A program made the translations under genes and the position numbers. A model generated the notes under the pieces. The model did not search any database, was not told the origin of the DNA, and worked only from the letters and a program-made list of their open reading frames with translations. A stretch of 64,000 nucleotides of DNA from IMG/VR virus record IMGVR_UViG_3300020421_000005, positions 48,725 to 112,724 of that record. One strand, written 5' to 3'. Origin of the DNA: a virus. Positions 23,452 through 32,481 of this stretch are shown one piece after another. Within the stretch, counting starts at the first letter, position 1; each line of letters opens with the position of its first letter.

Positions 23452-26400
23452 ATGTTAGATACCACCCTTGCACAAACCAACTTTGTTGGAAAAGACGGAT
23501 TTATATGGTGGATTGGTAGAGTTGCCGATCCAGCAGTTTGGAAGAATTCGTCTACTGATACTAAAAAGGGTTGGGCATATAGATGTAAAGTAAGAATAAT
23601 AGGTTATCACCCATTCGATGAAGCCGTGATGAGTGAGGCGGAATTGCCTTGGGCACATGTCATGGTGGATCCCAACTCTGGTGCTGGAGGAGCGACTATA
23701 GGTGAAAAGTCAAAAATGCTTGGTGGAGAAACTGTCTTTGGTTTCTTCTTGGATGGTGAAGAGGCACAACAACCAGTCATCTTTGGTGCATTAGCAAGGA
23801 ATATAAATCCAGAATTAGGTCCCCAAAATGCTACCTCCTCTATTCAAGAGAGTGATAATGTAGACGCTGAGAATAATGCCTTCAAGGTAATGTCAGGTAG
23901 AAGAGCGGGTATTGATGGGATGACCACCATGCCTAATGATGAAAACAAACCAATAGGGGGAGACTCATCACCAACTGGAGAGAGTCAAACAAAATTAAAC
24001 GCAGATAATAAAGTTGGTGAAGAAAAGAAAAACTCACCAGGCGAACTAGAGAATGGAAATGAAGGTGTATCTAACGATAGGAAGTCAGAAACAACATTTT
24101 CTAATACTCAACTAGGTCCTCATAGTATGAACAATGGCTGTGAAGACGGTCCTTTGAGTGATATTGCACATACGATTGGTAGTTTTCTAACCACAGTAAA
24201 CTCACTTACTGAGTTTGCTGGTTCTTATATTGATACTGCAAACAATCTGCTTCAAGATATTAATAAGTTAGTCAGAAAGGCTGCTAAGTTAGTATCTGCT
24301 GCGGTTAAAAAGATAGTCAATATGATCAGAGACAAAGTTATTGCTCTGGTAACAAAGGTATTCAGAAATCTACAAGCACTGATCATACCAGAACCACAGA
24401 AGTCTCCTGTTATAAAAGCTCTACAAAAAATACTTGACATCTTATTCTGTCTTTTCAACATAGACTTCTTGGGTATGTTGCTGAATATGTTCAAGGATAT
24501 GATAGGAAAGGCACTGAATCCCTCCGTATGTGCCGTTGAACAGTTCATTGCAAATATTTTGGCAGATATCTATGATAAAATACTCGCAGCATTAAAACCA
24601 CTTTTAGACGGATTAGATTGGTTGACTGGTTCTTTGGGTAAGGTGGGTAGTCTGTTATCGAAGATCAGTAGTTATGCTAATATGATATTGGGATTCTTTG
24701 CTTGTGCTAATTTAAAATGTAAAGACTATGACGATTGGACACAGGGAGTAGGTGCTATAGAAAAACCAAATCTAAAATTTGGAAAAGTTCTTGACAACAT
24801 GAAATTCTTACAGAAGTTTGAAAATTTTGTTGGAGCAGCAGACACTACTGGTGATGGAGCATATAGTGCAACAGCTAAATTCTCACTTCTCAGTATGATA
24901 GGCATGGGTGCTGACGAATTTTTTGATTGCACTGCTAGAACACAGAACCCACAAACACAAGATGATCTTGGTGATGCAGTGCCGCCAGGATTTACATGGA
25001 GTGAGTGTATTCCGCCTAAGGTAGAAGTTCATGGTGATGGAACAAAAACTGCTGTTCTCATGCCTATAGTTTCAGCTATAGATGGAAGTATTCTTACTCT
25101 AGAGATACTAGAACCAGGCTTAAATTATACGGTAGTTCCAAAGATTTCAATTATAGACAAGACCAGACATGGTGGCGGTGCTAATGCTGAAGCGATCATA
25201 GATGAAAATGGATCTATTGTTGACATCTACATGTTATCGCCTGGAGAGGGATACTGCCCTTCGACTAATGTAGTTCCTCCAAAATTCCCTGTCACAGAGG
25301 ATACTGATGATGAAAATCCTTTCATTACATTTACCACACCCGCTGATGATGCAGTAGGTGTTCAGACTTCTGTATCATTGTCTATCACATTCAATGAACC
25401 AATAACAAAAGGTAATGGGGATGTTACCATTACGGAAGCTGGCACTAATGTTGTACATGAAAGAATTAATGTAAATAATAATAGAATATCATTCCTATCT
25501 GATAGAATCATTAAGATAGACCCAAAGAATGACCTAAGATTCAATACTGAGTATTATATCTCTATGTCTGAGGGTTCATTCATGGATCTCTTTGATAATC
25601 AGTTTGCTGGTATGGCCAGAACTGATACCTATAACTTTACAACCAGAGGTGTTTCTGGTATTGGTAGTGAGGCAGTTGGTATTGTTACTGATCTTGTTCC
25701 CTATAGGCCTGGAATTGGATATACTTCTGGAGATAAAGGTAGAGTAGGAGATTGTTCTTTTGATTTGGTTGTGACTCCAGCAGGGTCTATTGCTGGAATC
25801 AATAATATCAGGTGTCAAGATAAACATAAAAAGATTCCGACAGTCTCGATAGATACGAGAACAGGAATTGGTGCTAGATTGTATCCAATTATGTCATACA
25901 GTCCTGATTATGTTTCAGATATTGGAGAGAGACCAAGTATAGACGGAGGTGTTGTTGGAGGTGGAATTCTGCCAACTGATGAGTCAGGTAGAGGTGGAAC
26001 TCTGTTTGTCAAGGTGGTTGATTGTGTTTACAGTCAACGTACAACACAAGTTGGTTGGGTCAATGGTAATCCATATTATGGCGACTTCCATGTTCATGTA
26101 CGAGATGATGGAAAAGTAGTTAAGATGGTAGGACCTACTCATATATCTTCACCACACGCCACAATATATAATACGAAAGAAGAAAGTCTAGGTCAACCAC
26201 CAGTGATTACCTACACTCCTTCATCAACCACTACAACACCTAGTCCAACTGCGAGTCCTACTGAGACAACTACAACAACGGAGACTACAAATGCCCCTGC
26301 CGTTACACCTGATAGTTCTACACCATCTGTTAATACAACAGCCCCACAAGAAACTACACCAGCTCCACAACAGCCTCAACAACCTCAACAACAAACTCCA

Positions 26401-26499
26401 CCATCAACTCCGCCGAGCACCCCTCCTCCTAGTCCTCCTCCTTCTGGTGGCGGCGGGTCTGGTGGATCGGGTGGCGGAGGCTACGGAGGTGGATACTAA
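23452..26499 (+). CDS. 5: gp5-like baseplate spike protein (VrlC-like), 1015 aa
   Basis: The N-terminal 130 residues form an OB-fold-like domain (FIWWIGRVADPAVWKN, YRCKVRIIGYHPFDEAVMSEAELPWAHVMV, GETVFGFFLDGEEAQQPVIFGAL), as in gp5/VgrG spike proteins; no lysozyme domain is seen. A helical middle follows, then a bacterial Ig-like domain (TPADDAVGVQTSVSLSITFNEPI) at about 625-725. The last 100 residues are a P/T/Q-rich linker and a Gly tail (SGGGGSGGSGGGGYGGGY). The muralytic function appears to be on the separate gene at 19904. Confidence 0.83.
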   Translation: MLDTTLAQTNFVGKDGFIWWIGRVADPAVWKNSSTDTKKGWAYRCKVRIIGYHPFDEAVMSEAELPWAHVMVDPNSGAGGATIGEKSKMLGGETVFGFFLDGEEAQQPVIFGALARNINPELGPQNATSSIQESDNVDAENNAFKVMSGRRAGIDGMTTMPNDENKPIGGDSSPTGESQTKLNADNKVGEEKKNSPGELENGNEGVSNDRKSETTFSNTQLGPHSMNNGCEDGPLSDIAHTIGSFLTTVNSLTEFAGSYIDTANNLLQDINKLVRKAAKLVSAAVKKIVNMIRDKVIALVTKVFRNLQALIIPEPQKSPVIKALQKILDILFCLFNIDFLGMLLNMFKDMIGKALNPSVCAVEQFIANILADIYDKILAALKPLLDGLDWLTGSLGKVGSLLSKISSYANMILGFFACANLKCKDYDDWTQGVGAIEKPNLKFGKVLDNMKFLQKFENFVGAADTTGDGAYSATAKFSLLSMIGMGADEFFDCTARTQNPQTQDDLGDAVPPGFTWSECIPPKVEVHGDGTKTAVLMPIVSAIDGSILTLEILEPGLNYTVVPKISIIDKTRHGGGANAEAIIDENGSIVDIYMLSPGEGYCPSTNVVPPKFPVTEDTDDENPFITFTTPADDAVGVQTSVSLSITFNEPITKGNGDVTITEAGTNVVHERINVNNNRISFLSDRIIKIDPKNDLRFNTEYYISMSEGSFMDLFDNQFAGMARTDTYNFTTRGVSGIGSEAVGIVTDLVPYRPGIGYTSGDKGRVGDCSFDLVVTPAGSIAGINNIRCQDKHKKIPTVSIDTRTGIGARLYPIMSYSPDYVSDIGERPSIDGGVVGGGILPTDESGRGGTLFVKVVDCVYSQRTTQVGWVNGNPYYGDFHVHVRDDGKVVKMVGPTHISSPHATIYNTKEESLGQPPVITYTPSSTTTTPSPTASPTETTTTTETTNAPAVTPDSSTPSVNTTAPQETTPAPQQPQQPQQQTPPSTPPSTPPPSPPPSGGGGSGGSGGGGYGGGY

Positions 26500-27071
26500 T
26501 GGCAACTGAACCAAAAGTTGTTAGTACAACTGATAATGAATATTTCATTACCAATCCAGGCTTTCGTGTCACTTCTGGTGTCAAAATTACTGATGGAAAC
26601 TTAAAGGGACAAGAGACAGACTATTCTGTAATCACTGATAATAACCAAGGCATTTCTTTCTATAAGAATGGACTTCAAAAGTTAGTTGTAAATGGATGTT
26701 CATACGAAACTGTAGGTATAAGAGGAAAGGAGGACGAACCCAGTAAAATTATTTGTGCTGCATACGGACATATTGTGATAGAAGCTCAAGATGGTGATAT
26801 ATTATTAAAGGGTAGAAATATAAGATTTGATGCCTCTGGTGAACTTACTATGAGAGGAGGCGAGCAAATCTACATAGGAAAGACTCCTATTCTCAACTTA
26901 GATGCCAGTAACACAAATGTTCTTGGTACTAAGAACCTTTCTCTTGGTGGTAACTTCGTTGAGGTCTCTGGTGGATCATCAGTTGATATAGGTACACAAA
27001 CCGATAAGATACAGGGTGGATTTCTTGGCGCTTTGATCGGTGCCTTCGATAGATTTAAGGACTTCTTATAA
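26499..27071 (+). CDS. Beta-helical spike tip-like protein (190 aa)
   Basis: Contains IVIEAQDGDILLKGRNIRFDASGELTMRGGEQIYIGKTPILNLDASNTNVLG, a repeat pattern typical of the triple-stranded beta-helix of gp5 C-terminal spikes. It begins on the last base of the gp5-like gene. It probably forms the membrane-piercing needle on the hub as a separate chain. Inference from pattern and position. Confidence 0.72.
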   Translation: MATEPKVVSTTDNEYFITNPGFRVTSGVKITDGNLKGQETDYSVITDNNQGISFYKNGLQKLVVNGCSYETVGIRGKEDEPSKIICAAYGHIVIEAQDGDILLKGRNIRFDASGELTMRGGEQIYIGKTPILNLDASNTNVLGTKNLSLGGNFVEVSGGSSVDIGTQTDKIQGGFLGALIGAFDRFKDFL

Positions 27072-27925
27072 TGGCAGCAACGGCTTCGATAGGAATGTTC
27101 GGTGACAAGGTTGTCATCGGAGCACTAGACACATCATTTTTGCCAGGCATACCGAAGGTATTTCCTGGCACTTTGGTGGCGAATGGTCCTGCATACTTTG
27201 GATTAGTTCCTAATATTGGAGTTCCAATGGCAACGGTCATGATTGGACCTCCAATGAGTTTTCCAGCACCATTATCTTTACAGGTTCATGGTATATCCAA
27301 TTACTATGGGGTATTAAATGTCATAGCAGTCAGTAACTTTACAGGATTGTGTACAAAGTTTGGTGCTACGATTAGAAACTCCGCAAGTATTACAAATGGT
27401 ATTAATACCATGAACGGATTGAAGGTTGGTAATGCCATATCTCAATTCAACGCAAATATAAATGTTGCTGGATTCGCTACCATAGCTGGTTTACTTGCAG
27501 TTGGTGGCAACATAACTTGTGCAAAGATATTTGCAGGTTTTGGGGCATTTGGTTCAGTTGCTGCACCTTTCAAAAAGTTTGATATTCCGCACCCATCTAA
27601 AGGAGAAGGTCATCGTCTTGCACATGCTTGTATTGAGGGTCCTGAGGTTGGTGTATATGTTAGAGGAGTATTGAAAGGAGAGAATGTGATTGAACTGCCA
27701 GACTATTGGAAAGATCTGGTTCATGAGGATAGCATAACAGTTCATTTAACTCCTATTGGAATTAATCAAAATTTGTGTTATACTGTTTCAAAAGGAGATA
27801 CATTAAGTATAATAGTAAATCCACATAATTTCAAAACTCACAACATACGTTGCAGTTATCTAGTCTGTGCTGAACGTAAAGATGTTCCTAAATTAGTTGT
27901 AGAATATGAGGGAGATGGAACCTAA
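27071..27925 (+). CDS. Virion structural protein, fibre-like C-terminus (284 aa)
   Basis: N-terminal two thirds are small-residue-rich and beta-repetitive (NTMNGLKVGNAISQFNANINVAGFATIAG). A C-terminal domain starts KKFDIPHPSKGEGHRLAHACIEGPEVGVYVRG, a module that recurs at the ends of marine phage fibre and baseplate proteins. Joined by 1-base overlaps to both neighbours. A short tail spike or baseplate appendage is likely. Confidence 0.7.
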   Translation: MAATASIGMFGDKVVIGALDTSFLPGIPKVFPGTLVANGPAYFGLVPNIGVPMATVMIGPPMSFPAPLSLQVHGISNYYGVLNVIAVSNFTGLCTKFGATIRNSASITNGINTMNGLKVGNAISQFNANINVAGFATIAGLLAVGGNITCAKIFAGFGAFGSVAAPFKKFDIPHPSKGEGHRLAHACIEGPEVGVYVRGVLKGENVIELPDYWKDLVHEDSITVHLTPIGINQNLCYTVSKGDTLSIIVNPHNFKTHNIRCSYLVCAERKDVPKLVVEYEGDGT

Positions 27926-29565
27926 TGGCTGCTGATCCAAAGAAAATTGCGAAAAGATTACGAGATAGTAACGAAACCCAAAAACAAGAGGGTAAAGTTC
28001 TTGCAGAACAGTTAGCATTGACTGATGCACTCATTGACGAGTTCGATGAGATAATTATTAAACTGGATAGTAAACTACCTCCACTCATTGATCCCATCAA
28101 CACAGCAATAACGGCTGTTCAAAATGCGTATCTGGAGAGAATATCTCATGGATGTAGGAGTGACTTAGCATGGGTTCAAGTAGGGACATCTGATTTTAGT
28201 AGATTTGGTGATGATGATGATGTAGAAGTACAGGTATGGGAGTGTCAAAAAGATTCTGGCACATATCAGTACTTGGGATTCTACGGAGCTAAGTATTTCA
28301 AGTATCCAAAGAACATGGAGTATGGTGCTAATGTTGTAGAGACTATTGATAACGCTGATGTCAACGTAGGTAGTACTGCCATGGTGATATTCGACGCTGA
28401 TGCAGAATACTTAACTGGTTTTACCACAGGTAGAAATCCTGGCATTAGAACAGGAGATTTGATTACTGATGCTCTTATAAATCCAACCATATTTCCATCA
28501 GGTAATGCTACAAGTGTTCTTGGATTTGGACTGACACCATACCCTGCTGAGGTTTATCCTCTATCTGGATTCTGTACATCTGGTGATAACAAAATTTATG
28601 CCGATGGTAAAATTGGTATATTTACACACTTTAGTGTAGGAGATTTTGTATATGGTGATACAGGTAAAAGTGGAGGAGGGATGGTTGCATCTGGAACTAC
28701 CATCACAGGTATTTCAACTGCTGTAGGTATTATAACTTATACTGATAACACAGGTATTACATCCGCTGCACAAATGGTTCTCAATGTGTTTGAATTGAGT
28801 AATGCCGTGAGTATCACAGTTAACAAGGACATAGGAACGTCATTCTACATTGGCATTGTATCTGATTATTACTTTGCAAACTTGAGTCAACAACCTACCA
28901 CAGCAGGCATAAACAGTTCTTTCATAGTTGTAAGACCAGGCGATATAGAAGATCTTCAGTTTGAATCATCTAAGAATCCAATCGACCCAGTAGAGATTGG
29001 TATTGCCAAGAATGTAAACATAGGAAAAGGACACCAATTAGATCTAATTAACAATGGTGATCCTAACATCACCGCACAATGGAGACAGGTTATTGAAGAT
29101 CCAGAGCCAGCAGTTGGTAATGGTAGAGCTGAATATTATGTAGGAACAACCAACTGGCCTACCTACAGTACAGTTGATGAAGATGGTTCTCCATCTAGCA
29201 CCACTTATGCAACAGAAGGACAGAGAATTTTTATTGGTGTGGGTGGTACAGATGCTGGTGGAAATGCCATTGGTTACGCTAATGTTCCTCCAGGCGGATC
29301 TATACCAGGCGATTGTGGTACATACGATAACGCAATCGTGGTCAAAACACAAGAAATGAATGAATTGATCAACGCAAACGTACCCAAAATAAACCACTAT
29401 ATAAATGGAGCGAAAGCTATGAGGAGTCTGAGGAATGAAGATGAGACTAGGGCTTGGGGTTTCCTACAAGCAATAGGATACATCAATTCTAGACAGAAAA
29501 CAAACGAAAAAAACGCATTAGCGATAGAAGATTACAACTGGGCAGAGTTTGGGTATGACTTATGA
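27925..29565 (+). CDS. Virion structural protein, unknown (546 aa)
   Basis: A helical N-terminus (MAADPKKIAKRLRDSNETQKQEG) and long beta-rich body with many Gly/Thr/Ile segments (TTITGISTAVGIITYTDNTGIT). The same beta style appears in the 2336-residue fibre at 33233. Last large gene of the hub operon. No enzyme motif is visible. Confidence 0.68.
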   Translation: MAADPKKIAKRLRDSNETQKQEGKVLAEQLALTDALIDEFDEIIIKLDSKLPPLIDPINTAITAVQNAYLERISHGCRSDLAWVQVGTSDFSRFGDDDDVEVQVWECQKDSGTYQYLGFYGAKYFKYPKNMEYGANVVETIDNADVNVGSTAMVIFDADAEYLTGFTTGRNPGIRTGDLITDALINPTIFPSGNATSVLGFGLTPYPAEVYPLSGFCTSGDNKIYADGKIGIFTHFSVGDFVYGDTGKSGGGMVASGTTITGISTAVGIITYTDNTGITSAAQMVLNVFELSNAVSITVNKDIGTSFYIGIVSDYYFANLSQQPTTAGINSSFIVVRPGDIEDLQFESSKNPIDPVEIGIAKNVNIGKGHQLDLINNGDPNITAQWRQVIEDPEPAVGNGRAEYYVGTTNWPTYSTVDEDGSPSSTTYATEGQRIFIGVGGTDAGGNAIGYANVPPGGSIPGDCGTYDNAIVVKTQEMNELINANVPKINHYINGAKAMRSLRNEDETRAWGFLQAIGYINSRQKTNEKNALAIEDYNWAEFGYDL

Positions 29566-29684
29566 TTAAGGTAAAGTATCAACTTAAAGAACATTCAGAT
29601 GTAAAACTTTTTAAGTTCTTTAAAACCAAAGAACAGGTTGAAAGTTTTAAATCTCAAAACCAACATTATACTTATGATGAATGA
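29562..29684 (+). CDS. 40-residue basic protein, unknown
   Basis: Starts MIKVKYQLKEHSDVKLFKFF. ATGA overlap with the gene before; 8-base overlap with the next. Confidence 0.58.
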   Translation: MIKVKYQLKEHSDVKLFKFFKTKEQVESFKSQNQHYTYDE

Positions 29685-29835
29685 TTTTTTAGACAATCTT
29701 GCTGCAAATCAGTATCAGAAAATGCACAAGAAAAAAACACCTGTGGAGAGACTACATGATGACATGAGAGAATTAGAAGAGAGAAGAATCGCTGAACTAG
29801 ATGTAGATGGCGAGTATGAGGACTGGCTTTATTAA
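29677..29835 (+). CDS. Charged helical small protein, unknown (52 aa)
   Basis: Starts MNDFLDNLAANQYQKMHKKK and contains LHDDMRELEERRIAEL. An ATG at 29674 is an alternative. Three bases separate it from the following dioxygenase gene. Confidence 0.62.
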   Translation: MNDFLDNLAANQYQKMHKKKTPVERLHDDMRELEERRIAELDVDGEYEDWLY

Positions 29836-29837
29836 CT

Positions 29838-30470
29838 ATGATACACATTGATTGCAGAAAGCAATTCTTAGATTGGTCACAGTACGATCTGACTAAGGAT
29901 GAAGTCTATGTTGTAGACTACATGTTTCCGCCTTGGTTTGTTCACCAAGTACATGACATGGTGATGACAGGATACAACTGGTTCTGGGGACATACCAGTG
30001 GATATGCCGAAGATGGTAGAGATGTCGGTGCAGACCCAACATGGGAAGAAGCACCAGCATTGAAACAACAAATATTTCCTCCAGACAGAAATGATATTGC
30101 ACAGGATAGTTCCTTCAAAATGATCTACAGTGCAGTTATGCACACACTTCCATTTGAAGTGGAACTTGGTGAGATAATGATAAATGGACAACAGTGGATA
30201 CATAATACAACGCCTCATCAAGATTGCACATGTGATAACGGTATAAGTTTTGTTTACTATATTAATAAACATTGGCAACCAGAGTGGGGAGGACAGATAA
30301 AGTATAAATTAAATGATGAATGGCAAGGTGTAGACCCTGCCCCAGGCAGAGTTGTGTTCTTCAAGGGGAACATATGGCATCATGGTATGCCACCAAATGA
30401 AGTATATCGTGGACTTAGAGCAAGTCTTGTCTACAAAACAATGAGAACTGTACCATTACCTTCAGAATGA
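29838..30470 (+). CDS. 2-oxoglutarate/Fe(II) dioxygenase (prolyl 4-hydroxylase-like)
   Basis: A 210-residue enzyme with triad His127-x-Asp129 (TPHQDC), distal His181 or His182 (IWHHGMPP) and Arg194. FVYYINKHWQPEWGGQIKY is the usual strand pair. First of a run of related genes between the hub operon and the tail fibre. Such enzymes could hydroxylate virion or host proteins; the substrate is unknown. Confidence 0.85.
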   Translation: MIHIDCRKQFLDWSQYDLTKDEVYVVDYMFPPWFVHQVHDMVMTGYNWFWGHTSGYAEDGRDVGADPTWEEAPALKQQIFPPDRNDIAQDSSFKMIYSAVMHTLPFEVELGEIMINGQQWIHNTTPHQDCTCDNGISFVYYINKHWQPEWGGQIKYKLNDEWQGVDPAPGRVVFFKGNIWHHGMPPNEVYRGLRASLVYKTMRTVPLPSE

Positions 30471-30994
30471 AACAAGAAATCTTTGGAATACCTATCTTTC
30501 ATGATCAGGTTGATGTAACTAAATTTGATTGTATTCCTCTTGCTCCCTTAGAACCCACTTGGGATTCTGGAGTTATGTCTAGTTTCTCATCGCAGAAACA
30601 AGAAGAGATTCCAGAATCAATCTGGGGTTACTTATCTGGTGTGGTAGAGAGAAATCTCTATTCAGCACAACTGATGGGAAAGAACGCAAGGTTTGGACAT
30701 ATATGGAGGAATGTTTATAAGAAACATGATTACCAAGATGCTCACATACATCCTAAAAGTCAATGGAGTTATGTGATATATGTTGATGTGACATCAAGAA
30801 CTGCATTTTTTAATCCTTCAATTCATAACATTCAGAACCATTTTGGTTGCACTTTGCCCCAGTTTCCGTTAGACTATAAACCGAATCTGGAGCCTGGGAG
30901 TATAATTATATTCCCATCATTCCTCATGCACATGGTCAACTCAGGCAATGAGGGAACTACAATATCTGGAAACATTTACATGGAATACTCATGA
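30467..30994 (+). CDS. 2-oxoglutarate/Fe(II) dioxygenase-type protein (TIGR02466-like)
   Basis: A 175-residue protein starting EIFGIPIFHDQVD, with His93 or His95 in DAHIHPKSQWSYVIYV and His155 in FPSFLMHMVNSG. The pattern fits the putative 2OG-oxygenase family also found at 46811-48877 and 51966. ATGA overlaps on both sides. Confidence 0.76.
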   Translation: MKQEIFGIPIFHDQVDVTKFDCIPLAPLEPTWDSGVMSSFSSQKQEEIPESIWGYLSGVVERNLYSAQLMGKNARFGHIWRNVYKKHDYQDAHIHPKSQWSYVIYVDVTSRTAFFNPSIHNIQNHFGCTLPQFPLDYKPNLEPGSIIIFPSFLMHMVNSGNEGTTISGNIYMEYS

Positions 30995-31293
30995 CTGACA
31001 ACAACAGAATGTCAAAGGAGGAATATCTTAAGAAGTGTGAGGAAGTAGAAGATACTGCCTACGCAGAGAAGGGACATCCTCAAACATTTGGCAACAATTT
31101 ACTTTTGCAAAACATAGATGCCTTCGGTGCTGAGATTGCAAAAATTTCTTCCAGTGTTAGGGCTCTGGAAAGATCGGCTAATGATGCAGAACTTCGGATC
31201 ATTGGCCTTGAAAAAGAAATCGAAGTTCTATCTAGGGAGGTTGAAATTGGTAAAACGCACACTCACGATTCAAAAGAAGAATCCACAACATAA
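30991..31293 (+). CDS. Coiled-coil protein, unknown (100 aa)
   Basis: Starts MTDNNRMSKEEYLKKCEEVED. Residues about 40-85 form a long heptad coiled coil (VRALERSANDAELRIIGLE, KEIEVLSREVEI). The last 47 bases overlap the 31247 gene in another frame. Confidence 0.68.
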   Translation: MTDNNRMSKEEYLKKCEEVEDTAYAEKGHPQTFGNNLLLQNIDAFGAEIAKISSSVRALERSANDAELRIIGLEKEIEVLSREVEIGKTHTHDSKEESTT

Positions 31294-31396
31294 CCAAATC
31301 TGGGAGTGGGAAGAAACTCCAGAACTAGCGGCATATATTGCCAAACAAACTGGCAAGAAGGTGTTAAAAGATGGTCCTAAAATACCCGAATCTTAA
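31247..31396 (+). CDS. 49-residue TTG-start protein, unknown
   Basis: TTG at 31247 has GGGAGG six bases upstream, a strong ribosome site inside the preceding gene. The product starts MVKRTLTIQKKNPQHNQIWEWEETPELAAYIAKQ and looks protein-like. It overlaps the next dioxygenase by 26 bases. Confidence 0.58.
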   Translation: MVKRTLTIQKKNPQHNQIWEWEETPELAAYIAKQTGKKVLKDGPKIPES

Positions 31397-31961
31397 AGAC
31401 CATATATTTGAATATGATTTGCTATCTGATCAGGAATGTGATCAGATAGTATCTCTTTTAGATTCTCGTGAATGGGGTGAATTCTCGTGGTATCAGGACT
31501 TTGAACAGGTTGATATTGATAAAGAATCAAATATGCAATCAACCGTAACTGCTCCAGAGGCTACAAACATAATACAACCACATATAAATGGTGAGTTGTT
31601 TGCTGCTTTTCATGAAAAATATAATTACTATGATGTTGAGGAGGGTCAAACTAGCGGTTCATTTTGGGAAGCTTGCTCAGGTATAAAATTTAATAAGTAT
31701 AATGTTGGCGATTATTTGAGTCCTCACTACGATCATATACGAGATTTCTTTCAAGGACAATTTAGAGGCATACCTGTTACCAGTGTGGTGGGTGTGTTGA
31801 ATGACGATTTTGAAGGAGGTGAGTTTAGGTTTTGGAAGGAACACACAGTCAATATAAAGAAGGGAAGTGTGTTAGTATTTCCAGCATTGTACTTGTTTCC
31901 ACATGAAGTGACTCCAGTTACAAAAGGAGTCAGATATTCGTGGATATCATGGATTGTATAG
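31371..31961 (+). CDS. 2-oxoglutarate/Fe(II) dioxygenase (prolyl 4-hydroxylase-like)
   Basis: A 196-residue enzyme: LSDQECDQIVSLL start, triad His119-x-Asp121 (LSPHYDHI), His178 (LFPHEVTPV) and Arg188. Closest relative in the window is the gene at 41206, which shares YLSPHxD, EGG and LFxHEVxPVTKGxRYS. It is directly followed by the tmRNA gene. Confidence 0.87.
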   Translation: MVLKYPNLKDHIFEYDLLSDQECDQIVSLLDSREWGEFSWYQDFEQVDIDKESNMQSTVTAPEATNIIQPHINGELFAAFHEKYNYYDVEEGQTSGSFWEACSGIKFNKYNVGDYLSPHYDHIRDFFQGQFRGIPVTSVVGVLNDDFEGGEFRFWKEHTVNIKKGSVLVFPALYLFPHEVTPVTKGVRYSWISWIV

Positions 31962-32136
31962 TCCTGATGTATGACTCAAAAAGACATGTAGGTGGTGTCA
32001 CCGACATTCTGGACAGGGGTTCGATTCCCCTCATCTCCATTCAAGGGGATGCCCAGGCTTCGACAGGGTATACGGAACATGACTGAAAACCTGCTTGGAT
32101 AAGCAAAACACAGATGCTAATAACATCGACACCGCT

Positions 32137-32211
32137 GCGAACAACATCGTAGCATTCTCTCGTGTTCTCACAAGAGAATTTGCCCGCACTGACGAACTCG
32201 TCACTGCCTAA
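32137..32211 (+). other. tmRNA tag-peptide reading frame
   Basis: From GCG at 32137 the tag is 24 residues: it begins ANNIVAFSRV and ends TDELVTA before TAA at 32209-32211. Marine cyanobacterial tags begin similarly (ANNIV-FSR) but are shorter and end VAA. The same frame upstream holds GCT AAT AAC ATC (32116), a near copy that could be the real resume codon and would give 31 residues. Confidence 0.7.
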
Positions 32212-32255
32212 GGGGCAATCGGGGATTAGTCACTCCTTGTTAACCAAGTGACTGT

Positions 32256-32270
32256 GGGGGCTTTGCCCCC
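32256..32270 (+). terminator. 3' hairpin of the tmRNA transcript
   Basis: GGGGGC-TTT-GCCCCC stem at the end of the coding piece; followed by TCC, not a U-run. It may be a processing or termination signal. Confidence 0.5.
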
Positions 32271-32292
32271 TCCTATATAAATTAAAACACTC

Positions 32293-32481
32293 ATGAGATT
32301 ACAATTCTGGTATTCAAAAGATATTAAAGAGTGGCATTGGACACTTCACACCAGACATTATGCCCCCGAAGGGCAGAATTACTACCACACCTCTGGATCA
32401 GGAACTAATGTGAGAGAGGTTATGGACAAAGTTGCCTCAGAAGTTGAACATTTAGTAGAAGAAAGAAACAAAGATGTTTGA
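32293..32481 (+). CDS. Conserved-type small protein, unknown (62 aa)
   Basis: Starts MRLQFWYSKDIKEWHWTLHTRHY, with a helical acidic end. An AT-rich CTATATAAATT box just upstream could be a late promoter. It overlaps the next gene by 8 bases. Confidence 0.72.
   Translation: MRLQFWYSKDIKEWHWTLHTRHYAPEGQNYYHTSGSGTNVREVMDKVASEVEHLVEERNKDV

Larger units (their letters stand above)
31966..32271 (+). ncRNA. ssrA: Circularly permuted (split) tmRNA gene
   Basis: The acceptor piece comes first: GACATGTAG, then T-arm AGGGG-TTCGATT-CCCCT (32015-32031), CATCTCC (32032-32038) and discriminator A32039, with no encoded CCA. After only TTCAA, the coding piece starts GGGGATGCCCAGGCTTCGAC at 32045. GGGGATG pairs with CATCTCC over 7 bp including a G3-U70 wobble, the alanine identity mark. 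CGG...TGAC (near 32075) pairs with GTCACCG to support P2. The tag reading frame and a 3' hairpin follow. Two-piece permuted tmRNAs are known in marine cyanobacteria. tmRNA with SmpB rescues stalled ribosomes. Outer ends are approximate. Confidence 0.9.
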
